Assembly: GCA_036785705.1 (NCBI GenBank)
Contig: JAWUZG010000004.1
Coordinates: forward strand, 8,032,501 to 8,096,500
Length of the DNA: 64,000 nt
Reading direction: 5' to 3'
Origin: Acanthornis magna
Lineage: Eukaryota > Chordata > Aves > Passeriformes > Acanthizidae
Positions 1 to 10,165 of this stretch are shown here, one piece after another; position 1 is the stretch's first letter; the number at the start of each line of letters is the position of its first letter. The translations under genes and the position numbers were made by a program. The notes below the pieces were generated by a model, which saw nothing but the letters and a program-made list of their open reading frames with translations, was not told the origin of the DNA and searched no databases.

Positions 1-41
1 TAGTGTTATTTTTATCTATTGAATGGTTACCACAATAGAAA

Positions 42-65
42 TTTTTTTTTTTTTTTTTTTTTTTT
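42..65. repeat. poly(T) tract, 24 bp
   Basis: An uninterrupted run of T. It could be the poly(A) tail of a minus-strand insertion, but no retroposed body is recognisable on the left, where only 41 bases are visible, so this is listed as a simple repeat. Confidence 0.9.
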
Positions 66-3000
66 AACAGATAAACCACATATAGAGGCTTATTATATGA
101 CTGCCTGCATTAAAAAATGGATTTTTAAGTTTCTCTGGTTTAGGAGTTTTGTGAGGGAGTTCTTTCTTGGGGTTTTGGGGGAGACTTTATGGGTTTTTTT
201 AATATTTAGCAGTAATTTCCTTCATTATGTTTTCAAGTGAAAGCTTAATAATAATTTTTCTTGGAGAAATTGTGCTGTTTTAAATAATGGCTTTAACAGA
301 ATTATTCTAACAGAGAGGAATGCACACTGTCTTCTCAGGTTACATGCCTTCACTAACTGATAGACTAAAGTAACTTGCAGGATTGTATCTCTTCTAACAA
401 AAGAGAAAGGTGTTTCTGTGGAATTACAAAATGTTTAATGTGAGAAGATAGACATACGAAATAAAACCAGATTTTAAATATATTTTAAGAAGTCCATAGG
501 CAGGCCTTCTGATTTAATTTTTTTGCCATTACGTAAAACTTGTTTTCCAGTATGGAATACTCTGCAGATGTCCATTCTTGCTCTTTTGGGTAGTGCTGTT
601 AACAAAAGCTTTTTCTTCAACAGAAAGTGTACCTAGGCAGAACTTTGTTTACATAAATTATACACATGCCTAAACTAAGCATACAGATTTATGTTTTGTG
701 TGACCCTTTTAACTCTCTGTACTTGCTGTTAAGTTGTATATTTTTCCATAGGAGCACTGTAACTCATAAGAAAATGACTAACGCTGAAAACTCAGTTAAG
801 TCTCAAAAATAGTCATTAGTTTTGAGGCCTGGCACTCCTTTTGGGAAATCAAAGTTTTTATTGCCAGATAAATTAGTGCTTCAAAAGTATGAATACAGAT
901 GCTGTTTGCAAGTTTGTCACAATCTGTCTTCCAGCAGAAAGAATTTATACTGTATATAGTAATGGAAAACAGAAAACTGCATATTTCACTAAATTGCAGC
1001 TGTGTAGGGAAGATTTATATGGTTGTTTTGTGTCAGAGAAACATACAGGTCTGTCAGTACTCACTTCAGTATTCCACACAGAATACTGTGGAATTCTTAT
1101 TTTAAAGTTATTTTATACTTTTTAATAGAATAAATAAAATATAGCATTTTTTTGTTGAGAAAGTCATACATAATAACTGTGTTTATCAACATTTTATTGC
1201 AGAAGATGACTGTAGTAATTGTGTTATTCTCACTACCAGCTTGACAGACCATATCTAAGAATTTCAGTCTGTAACCCATTTTCATAATTCCTAAGTGTCC
1301 GCTCAGTGCAGTATTAAATGTTTTAGAGGACTTGTATATCATCCTAGGTGGGCAATCCTAGAAGAAATGCCTAGAATAAGTGACAAAGTTATAGTTTTAT
1401 TTTTATTATAATGAAGTTAATTCATTTAGAGATTGAATATTCTCAGATAACAGAGTTGAACCCAGATGACAAGTTTCTTTTTGCTTGCATGCCTTTACAT
1501 AATGGAGTCCTACTTTTCCTTTTTTTTTTTCTTTTTTTTTTTTTTTTGCTCCCTACTGTCAATTCCCTTACAGCAACCAGCCTTCAAAACAGGAGCTAAC
1601 TTTTTTTTTTGCAGTTGTGAAGTATTGGATCCAATTACTCCCAGCAACAAAAAAACCAGAGTTTATTTTAATAGGATTTGTAGTAAAACAAGGCATATAA
1701 AAATCAGATGCACAGGCAAAGAATTTTTCATCTTTAATCATTAAGCTACCACTACAAATTGAGCCCTGCAGTTATTTCATTCCCAAAGGAGAACAGAGAT
1801 TTAAAGAATTCAGAGGATTAAATATTTGTGTTTGAGTGAACATGCTAAGTGTTTTTGTGGTTGCTATCATTAAAACTGTATTTCAACACTTTATTTCAAA
1901 TGCATACAATACACATCCTCTCTAAATGATAGCTTGAAACTCTTACTACATATGGGACATTAAGGTCAGCTGTTTTATATCACCATCCTTCCCACAGATG
2001 CCTCCAGTTTGTCTGGTTGTTAACATATTGTTACTCTTTATCAATATAGAAAATTTAAATTTAGCATTTTTTCCTCAATAGTAAAGAGCTAGATACTACA
2101 ATTTGTTATTTCTATGACAAAAAAAAGTATATATTGCCAGACAAAAGTTTGTTCTTCCTCTGGAATACACGAACTCCTGAAAACCAAAAGATGTTCTACC
2201 CAAATTATTCACAGTATTTGTCAAATGCCACTGCCTTGATTTCCTGTGGTGGTGTAAACATGGACTAGGTGAAATTTTTATTACATTGCTATTGAAAAAG
2301 ACTAAGAAATTAACAGCAAGGTAAAATACCTAACCATTGTGAGAGAAATGAGTGAAAAGTTGTCAGACACAGGGCACATGCAATCCAATAGGCCACATCA
2401 AAGTCCTACACGTAGGGTTTAACATTTCTTCCAGAATAAATTCTTAATAAAAATGAATGCTCAATAGTTACATATGAAGTGTGACAAATAGTCACGATTT
2501 TTATGATCTTGCTGGATCTTCTCTTCTATTCCCATTTATTAAGATTATTGATTTAGAGAAGGAAGTTAAGAAATGCTTCCCATTATAATATATATGCAAA
2601 TAATCCTCTTATATGCAACATTTTTCTATGGTCTTTTCAAAAGCCTGGAGTGTAGACTGGACTATCTGTAATGTCTATATCTAAAGAAATGACTGTAGCA
2701 TTTTTGAGGGCAATTCATCCCATTATAAAACAGCCATTTACAAGTACAGAAATGAATAATGCTTTGACAATGCCAGTTCTGTCCAAATATTATAAAGGCA
2801 GTCTGGATCTGTCAGAATATATATCCCAGTGATACTACAAAACTACATGTTGTGTATAGGCTGTATATTCAGAATTACCCTGACCTCCAAGGTTGCCTGT
2901 TCAGGATTCTATGTGCACTTCAGCTGTTCAGTTTTCCAGTGTCCACAGTAAGACACCTCCCAATAATGTTTGGTGTTTTGGACATTAAAAATTAAGACAT

Positions 3001-3329
3001 GATTAATCAAAATCTGGTGTGCATTAAATTCCAGTTCATATAAAAATTTTAAAAGCTGCTTTGGAAAATATTCCCCTAAATGTTCACACACTGTCATCTC
3101 AGCTATTGTCTAGGTATCATGGAAAAGAATCTCTAATTAGCAGATCTCCTGAAAAACTTTAATAATGCACACCTGCAGTGGTATCATCTTTGCATGAACA
3201 GAATGGAACTGATAGGGTTATCCCAATTCATGAGTATGAGTTTTGTATAAAGATATCCAGATGGACTGGAATATGTACATGTGTAGGAGGGCAAGTTGCA
3301 GGGTGTGCCTGAGAGATAGAGAGAAGCTG
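66..3329. other. AT-rich non-coding DNA with no recognised feature
   Basis: No open frame here exceeds about 90 codons, and those present are rich in F, L, K and N as expected from AT-rich non-coding sequence. There is a T-rich tract at 1514-1547. I recognise no transposon, exon or RNA gene. Unique intergenic or intronic sequence is the best reading. Confidence 0.6.
1514..1547. repeat. T-rich tract interrupted by single C residues
   Basis: About 34 bp of almost pure T with three C interruptions. A second short T run follows at about 1602-1611. Low complexity only. Confidence 0.85.
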
Positions 3330-3570
3330 CAGATGGTGTTTGACTGTTGAACTGAGAATATGTATCTGTAATTTATCTGGAAGATGAGGTAAACAGCACA
3401 TTAATTAAATCTGCAGATGATACCAAATTGGAATTTGTTGCAGACACCATTGAGAAATGATACAAAGCAAAGTGACCTAGAAAAGTTTAGAAACATATGC
3501 AAAACTTTAAAGAGTGATATATAGTCTTGAGAATGAAAGTTAGCATATTGAAAAACAGACCTTAAATAAA
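3330..3570 (+). mobile_element. ancient CR1/L3-like LINE fragment (reverse transcriptase part)
   Basis: Read forward, 3374-3457 gives an open stretch containing NSTLIKSADDTKLEFVAD, ending in a stop at 3458. This matches the reverse transcriptase active-site neighbourhood of CR1/L3 LINEs (consensus FADDTKL), with the F replaced by S. The following bases, to about 3560, also resemble the downstream part of that domain at nucleotide level. The copy is truncated at both ends and broken by stops, so it is a dead, very old insertion. The motif is seen directly; the family name comes from known CR1/L3 structure, and the outer limits are approximate. Confidence 0.65.
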
Positions 3571-3645
3571 CTAGAGATAACTGAAAAACATTAATATTAA
3601 GGCAATTTAAAGCATGATAATTGTCATTGTATGACCAGTTTTAAA

Positions 3646-3735
3646 TCTTCTCTCCTCTTCTCTTCTCTTCTCTTCTCTTCTCTTCTCTTCTCTTCTCTTC
3701 TCTTCTCTTCTCTTCTCTTCTCTTCTCTTCTTTTC
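3646..3735. repeat. pentanucleotide microsatellite (TCTTC)15
   Basis: A perfect run of fifteen TCTTC units occupies 3656-3730, with imperfect pyrimidine flanks to 3646 and 3735. The strand bias is complete: all pyrimidine on plus, all purine on minus. Such mirror-repeat tracts can form intramolecular triplexes (H-DNA) and are prone to length polymorphism. Confidence 0.97.
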
Positions 3736-6565
3736 CGTTTTTAGTGTTTTTTATTATTATTTTTGTAGGTTTTTATTTGTTTTTTGGTTTGTTTTCTTTT
3801 GTTGGTAGAGTATCTGCTTTATTTTTGTTGATGTATTAAAAGTGTGGTTCAAGTGCAGAAAATTCATATCACAACCAGGAAGACATTCCCTGGAAGTCCA
3901 GGAAGACTGTCCCACATTTTCATCTCACTGACACAAAAAATCTACTGCTACAGCTATCGAAATCAGAGACATTGGATGAAAATTGTCATTGTCTTAGTGA
4001 CTGTAAACAAATTAATTTCTTTATAGTCTAAAAGTAAGATTGGAATCTCATCTTTTTAATGCCTTGCTCCGTGCTACTGTTGTCTCTACTGCACAGGAGA
4101 AGGATCCTTTCTTTGTATTTGGTCTAGCCAGTGTAAATCTAATTAAACTCAGACATGTTCCCAGTTTGGATTTAGCTTTGAAGTCTGCTACTTCTGTTGA
4201 AGAATGAGGAAGGGTTGTAAAATATCTTTTACTTCTTCCCTCTGTGCTACTTAAGTAAAACATACCAACTCCCTCTAGAAACACTATATCACCATTGTGA
4301 TTACAGTAACATCGTGACTGACAGTGTCAATTAATGCGAGTAATTGAATTCCAGAATATCCAAAATTTGAAAAAATAAGCACCATTGCCTGCAATGATTA
4401 CAACCCCCACCCAGGAAGTGAAAACTCAATTTTACTTCCTAATCTGACAGAGAGTTTGGTTTCTATCTTATGTTCAAGTACGAAGATCAGTTTCACTGGA
4501 GGAGTTAAACCCAAAGAACTGAATTAGAAAAAGGCCACACAGTGAAGGAGGAGATGAGTTTGTAGTTTACAGGTAATGACCCCTTCCCTTTTTTCCCAAA
4601 TGCTTACCCAGAATTGTCTTTACCACTCTGAGAATTGCTTTCAGCTCACAGAATTTATTTAATTCTCCTCTGGGAAATTAAATAAATTAATAGTTCTGGA
4701 AAGTAAGATCAACATCCCTAGATTACTTGATTGCCAGGATACCTTTAAGAGTTATGGTTACATAGAACTTCTATGTCCATGACAATATTTGATATACATG
4801 ACACTTACGCTTCTGGCTGAATAGTAGTGTCAGCTTAATAGATGGATTACACAGTACTCCCAATTAATTCAGTCTATTGCTCAAGGTTTTCAAAGGATGT
4901 GGCAGGTTTGGTCTTTTCAGGATAGGAATAAGCAGAAGGCAGGAATCTTACTAGGAAATAGGTAAGCTATTTTGCCAGAGGAGATGTAGCATCAGTTATT
5001 GCACGCAGAAGGTATAATTGGTGCTCAAATAATAAATTGCCATGTCTAGTGGCAGACAGGAATATGTGTTTATGAATCCAGTTTCACAGAATTATCTTCC
5101 TTAAGCCTTCTTAAACAAAGTGAGAATCTGATTCAGATGTACCTTGGTCTACTCCTGGGTATCCAGTCGTCATATTCCTATTACAATCCTCAGGCAATCC
5201 ACAGCTTTCTGTAACATTGTTAAGGAACCTGCTTCTTTTTTTTCCCCTTTCCCAAAGAAAATATATTGGCTTTTAATTTGTCTGGTGAAGACAACAGGTT
5301 AAACTCTTAAACTCAGCATGGTGCATGGACACAGAAGTTTTTCAGGGTTTTGGGGTCCTCTTCTACAGCTGACTACAAGAATACTCTTAAAATCCCAATC
5401 AAATGCCTGTAAAAAGGACACCATGATCAAAACTAATAACAGAAAACCTCGGTAACAAATCCCAAGTCTCTTAAGAGAGGTTGGAAAATGCTTAAAAGAG
5501 AAAAAAAAAAACCCTGAATTATTGGCAAATCTTAAGAACAATATACTCGGGAAACATTTCTGAAGTACATTGACTGCAACCTCTTGAGTGGTGGAAAAGC
5601 ATGTATCCATGTTCAAAATATTTGAATTGTTTCTGAGCAGGAAGAAAGAAAAAGATTTAGAATCCATTTTTATTGATTCATTTGCAGAATGCATATTGAG
5701 TTTCTCCTGTCACACATGCAGAGTGACTCCACTTGAAAGAGCAAGCAAGTGAGCAGTCACATCAGGAGACCATGTTTTCATGTTCAATTGTAGAAGACTG
5801 AAATAAAATGTTCTGGTTATGACTTTGAAGCCATTTATTATCCTTTACACAACTTAACAGAATCCTGAGACAACTATAAATTATAATTTTTTTTTTTTGC
5901 CTTGAACCTAAATAAAAGCATAAAAAATCAAACATGGGGCAACTAATTAAAATGTATAACCATATAATATTTTTTAACCATGAGAGATTATACAAAATAT
6001 AAACATTTTATAGCAGTATATAATCCATGTGATCTTGATGTAATAAAGATCTAAGCAAAAAAATTCTGGTAGAGAAAGGGCAAGATAACACTAAAGGACT
6101 ATAAACAGGCAGAATACCCTGGAAAATTGCCCAAAACCCTATATAGTCAGCAATGGGAGCACAGGAGACCCTCCTGTTTTTGAGGGGAACAGGAGCATTT
6201 GAGTAAAACACTGTGCACCAGTGAAGAAAATGAGAAGAAAGGATGTAAGATAACTGCAGCTGCAACTTGACTTAAAGAGCTCTGAAGGCTCATCAACTTC
6301 AGCTCAGTGAAATGTCAAGTACTACAGCCATAAGTGCTAAATAAATGTAAACATTATCAGCTGTAAAGTACTCTATACTGAGATCTAATTTCAGAAGTCT
6401 TAAAGAATAAATTTTTTGTATTCATAATGGTGATGGTTAATAAGATACAAAAAGTAACTAGTAACAAAGGTGTTATTGATTAATTAATCTAGCAAAGTTT
6501 AAAGTTTCAAACTGTCCTGATTTATCAATCTTATGACATTAATATAAAGTCCAAATTTTAATTTG
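3736..6565. other. AT-rich non-coding DNA with no recognised feature
   Basis: The longest open frame is 131 codons on the minus strand at 5299-5694. It resembles no family I know and is rich in S, F and L, as random AT-rich sequence would be. No splice-bounded coding segment, transposon or RNA gene was recognised. Confidence 0.55.
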
Positions 6566-6627
6566 CATATATATACATATATACATACATATACACACAC
6601 ACATACTCACACACACACACACACATA

Positions 6628-6671
<44 letters not shown>

Positions 6672-6675
6672 CACA
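6566..6675. repeat. compound CA/TG/TA microsatellite with palindromic core
   Basis: TA/CA-mixed sequence leads into nine CA units at 6608-6625. These are followed directly by TG units at 6628-6638 and then a TA run at 6638-6664. The CA and TG blocks meet at CATATG (6624-6629), so the arms are perfect inverted repeats. Alternating purine-pyrimidine sequence of this kind is known to favour Z-DNA and cruciforms. The 127-codon open frame crossing it is only a by-product of the repeat. Confidence 0.97.
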
Positions 6676-7831
6676 TTCATTTAATGGAAATAGTTCTCTC
6701 CCAAATAACAAACTTTCTTTGAAAGACTTAGATTATTCACCTTGTATCCTTACATGGTCATTGTGTTCTCTTCCCTTTACTCTCATTGCATTTTCCCTGA
6801 AAATGCATTTACCATTAAGCAATAAAGTTTTGGTAAGAGTATTTTCAGTATCCCTTTGGTTAGCCTTGAGCTCTCTATTGCCATGCAGCATGACCTTTTA
6901 TTTTTGTGTGCATATGAAAGTTGTTTTGAACAGAGATAAAGTCTAGAAAAAGAAAACAAAGATAATGTTGCAGAGATATATGAGTGAATCCAAATCTTTC
7001 TTTACTGAATGATTATCTGGTTTAAAGTAACTATGAGATAAGTGCTGAAAACCTAATTATTATCAGCAACTTATAATCACAATCATAGCTTCACTATCAG
7101 TTCAGTGAGATGATTTTAAATTATTTTCTTTTGAGCTGTTAATGTCTCATGAGTTTTCCACAGTGTCTGATGGTAACAGTTTGCAAGAGAAATATTTTTT
7201 CCTGTAATAGACAAATAGACAATAGATTTTTATCAGATGACAGCTTACACAGTGGTGAAAATTATAACAACAAAAAAGATTCAATAAATCAGATAACTCT
7301 CAAACTTTTTTTTTTCTTTCAGCATCACTGACTATAGTGGAGTGATCTGTTTTTAAATAGCTTTAAGCTTATAGATGGCACAAAATAGTCCTGGGGGTTT
7401 TTTTGCATGGTTTGGGTTTTTTTGTCTTTTTCTGGTATTTGTTTTCTGGCTTTTTGAGATTTTTTCATTGCTTGTGGTTTTTTTTTATTTTTGTAAAATC
7501 TGCATACTCAGACCCTCTGCTGGTGACCTGAATGGAGTTGTGCCAATTTACATTAACAGCGTTGACACGTATTTGGCTGTGGATTAAACTAATGCATTTT
7601 TCATCTCATGCATCTGCCCCAGCCTGTTACCAGAGGCTGCTGTCCCTACGGCAAGGGCAGATAAATGAAAATCTATTTCTTAATCAGGGCTAACCTGTTA
7701 AAGAAACTTGAATTCAGCATTAGCTTACCTTAATGTGACTGGCTGTAAGTCCAGAAAAGGTTGAGGATCAATTTAGCTCTTCCTGTTCCTGTGGTGGCAT
7801 CTTCCACAAGTGGGATAGGCAGCTAGGGGCT
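6676..7831. other. non-coding DNA, T-rich around 7.3-7.5 kb
   Basis: T-rich stretches occur at 7309-7320 and 7397-7490. The segment 7535-7565 (around GGAGTTGTGCCAATTTACAT) faintly resembles the palindromic relics noted at 17.0 and 21.1 kb, but this is too weak to call. No coding or RNA gene was recognised. Confidence 0.5.
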
Positions 7832-7961
7832 GGAGACAGATTCAAATGTCAAATTTCAACATGCTGCAATTTTTTCTTTCTGACACGAAGTCTGGTGGAG
7901 ACAGATTCAAATGTCCAATCTCAACATGCCACAATTTTTTATTTCTGACATGAAGTCTGGT
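7832..7961. repeat. 65-bp tandem duplication, two copies
   Basis: Copy 1 is 7832-7896 and copy 2 is 7897-7961. They abut exactly, both starting GGAGACAGATTCAAATGTC and ending GAAGTCTGGT. I count six mismatches in 65 positions (about 91% identity) and no gap. This is a local segmental duplication of moderate age, and neither copy looks like a known transposon. Confidence 0.95.
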
Positions 7962-8069
7962 TTAGGAGAAAATCTACTTGCAGCTACTAGGGATAGATGG
8001 CTACTGTTCCTCACAGGTCTGCACTGCTCACATGTCTAACCCTTCTCTGGGTTAGAAAGCAAACTGAGA

Positions 8070-8230
8070 AATAATAATAAAAAAAAAAAACCAAAAACCA
8101 ACAACCAACATGTCCTCCCCCCAAAAAAAAATTTTAAAAACCCAACCAACAAACCAACCAACCAACAAACAACAACAACAACAACAAAAAAACCCACCAA
8201 AACAAAAAATCCCCCAAAAAACCCAACTAA
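8070..8230. repeat. A/C-rich low-complexity tract (CAAC/CAA units)
   Basis: About 160 bp made almost only of A and C on the plus strand. It includes (CCAA)n at about 8140-8165 and (CAA)n at about 8166-8186. The opposite strand is G/T-rich, which explains the 64-codon minus-strand frame full of W, F, G and C. Birds commonly carry such tracts next to old retroposon tails; no body was identified here. Confidence 0.85.
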
Positions 8231-9777
8231 AAAGCCAAGCCAGCAAAATATGTCAAAACTGAGAAAGTATTAACACTCCATTAATAAAGAAGTTGAAAAT
8301 GGAAGGGCACATTTCACTACCATGACTTGAGCTATAAAAAAGTTTGATGAATCTTTAAAATGTGGTCCATTTTCAAATTTTCATCCCTAGTTGATGCTAC
8401 GTTAGACGTTCATTCTCCTATATAAATTGCACAATGACGTCAAGCAGCTAAGAGATCCTTAAGGAGGTGAAATATCTTTTTTTTTTCTTTTTTTTTAAAA
8501 AACCCCACGTATTTTCTAAAATAAAAGTCAGGAAATAAGACATGGAAAGTTGTTCTAAACCCTTAAAAATCTTAGTCTAGGTTATTGTGCATATTTCTCC
8601 TAGTATCAACCTCATTAACAGCTGACTGGTTTAGCAGAATCACTCCTTACTGTATTCTAAATAAAACATACTGAACTATCTGAGATTGTGAGAGGACTCT
8701 GAATAATTCCCTAGGTAGTGAAAATACATTTTCAGTATTAAATTCTCAAATATAGCACAGTGGAATTTTACCAGTCTTTCCAAAACACTGTGCTGAGGGG
8801 GAAGAACAAGCATGAGAAATATCCTCCTGACAGGTAGTGAAATGAAAAACATTTGAAAAATGCTGCTTTGAATGAAAATGCCATTCCAGCCCTAGCCATA
8901 ACACCACATTTCCAGCACTACAGCCACTTGCTTCCCTGTGAATATCCCCCTGCCTTTGAACACAAGTCCTTTATTATTCATTCAGCAGCCTTCCCAGGAT
9001 GTTTGCTAAAACACAAGGAGGCATAAGGATTTTAAACAATAAATAAGTCACCTCAATACCACTTGGTTGTAGATTAAACACAGAGGTCACTGAAAGTAAA
9101 AACAAGATTTGACCTTCGCTATTTCAGTACACATTGTGCAGGGCAATGCAGAGCAATGTGAGCAGGCAGTCTGAGCAGGCATCAGTACAACCTGCACACA
9201 GCAGAAAAAGGTGCCTGTGCAATAGCCATCCACAACTCTAGTAGAGCAGCCTGCATATTTTCCAACTGAATTTTACTCTTATGCTTCATTCCCTATATTG
9301 GTGTAAGAGACTGTGAATTAGAATAGCTGAAGAACAGAAGTAAAGTAAGGTTTCTTTCTTTTTTGTGGTGTTTTTGTTCTTAATGTTTTGGCCAAGGCTT
9401 TTAGTTTTTGGGGTTTTTTTTCCTACCGCTGTTGCTCAATGCCTGCTCACAGAGAGCAAAAGACACCAATGTTACAAATAGTTTTGACAAGTTGGAATTA
9501 TTATTGTTGTACTTATATAATATCAATTGTAAGTCTACCACCCAAAATATACTTTAAACAAATTCAAACACAACATATTACTGTATGTAGGTATTTGATG
9601 TTAATATATTCCTGGAGTGCAATACAGTTTGCTGGGGCTTTTTTCTCTGATTTATCTTTCTGTGTTTCAGAACACACAGTAAATGCTTCTCTTGAGAATT
9701 GTACCTACACGTGCAGAAAAACATTGACAACCTGTTTGAATGATTATTCCAAGAACTTTCCTTTTGATTTGAAAGTC
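8231..9777. other. AT-rich non-coding DNA with no recognised feature
   Basis: No transposon or gene was recognised. Near 9123-9185 there are short imperfect repeats of GAGCAGGCA/GAGCAATG type, too short to name. An open frame starting at 9388 runs into the LTR that follows and is not a gene. Confidence 0.5.
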
Positions 9778-10165
9778 TGTGGTGGGTTAAATTGCCTGGT
9801 GGTAGATTTCCTGGCTTACCAGAGAGCAAGAGTGGGGTCCTATGTAGGCTGCAGTGGGGACACTTGCTCTGGCATGGTCTTCTATGAGCTGCAGGAGAAA
9901 CTGATCCAGTGCCTGGAGCACCTTCTCCCCTCTTTCTTCTCTTACTTTGGTGCCTACAGCGCTGTTTCTCTCACCTTTTCTTACTTCTGTCACTCACAGC
10001 TGCTGTGTATTTTTTATCCTTTCATCAATACAATACCATAGAGGGCCCAGCAGCATTGCTGAGCAGCTCAGCTCTGGGCAGTGATGGGATCACCTCAGAG
10101 TCAACTCAAACGGGCTCTGAGGTGGGGGCAGCTTCTGATCTCACAGAAGCCACTGCAGCCCTCCT
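9778..10165 (-). mobile_element. decayed ERVL-like LTR (solo, incomplete)
   Basis: The plus strand starts TGTGGTGGGTTAA at 9778, the reverse complement of the 3' end of the avian LTR family also present at 47.3 and 62.15 kb. Family-specific blocks follow: GGCATGGTCTTCTATGAGC, CTGGAGCACCTTCTCCCCTC, then the segment aligning with 48.12-48.18 kb, and a tail with AGCTCAGCTCTGGGCAGTGATGGG and TCACAGAAGCCACTGCAGCC. The sense strand is minus. The copy is much shorter than the 47.3-kb one because most of the internal repeats and the polyadenylation region are missing. On its sense strand 9787-9993 is open for 68 codons, homologous to the frames in the other two LTRs (see findings). No internal retroviral genes adjoin it. 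The right end is approximate. Confidence 0.75.

Noticed and set aside
5299..5694. 131-codon minus-strand frame
   Set aside because: Rich in S, F and L with low-complexity F runs from a poly(A) tract; no family resemblance.
6563..6946. 127-codon forward frame with TH and YI repeats
   Set aside because: Created by the CA/TG/TA microsatellite.
8052..8246. Cys/Trp/Phe-rich small protein frame on the minus strand
   Set aside because: Direct translation of the G/T-rich strand of a low-complexity tract.
9388..10041. 217-codon forward open frame, the longest in the window
   Set aside because: Its second half lies antisense across the ERVL-like LTR at 9.78 kb and its first half is unremarkable AT-rich sequence. 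No domain or family resemblance.
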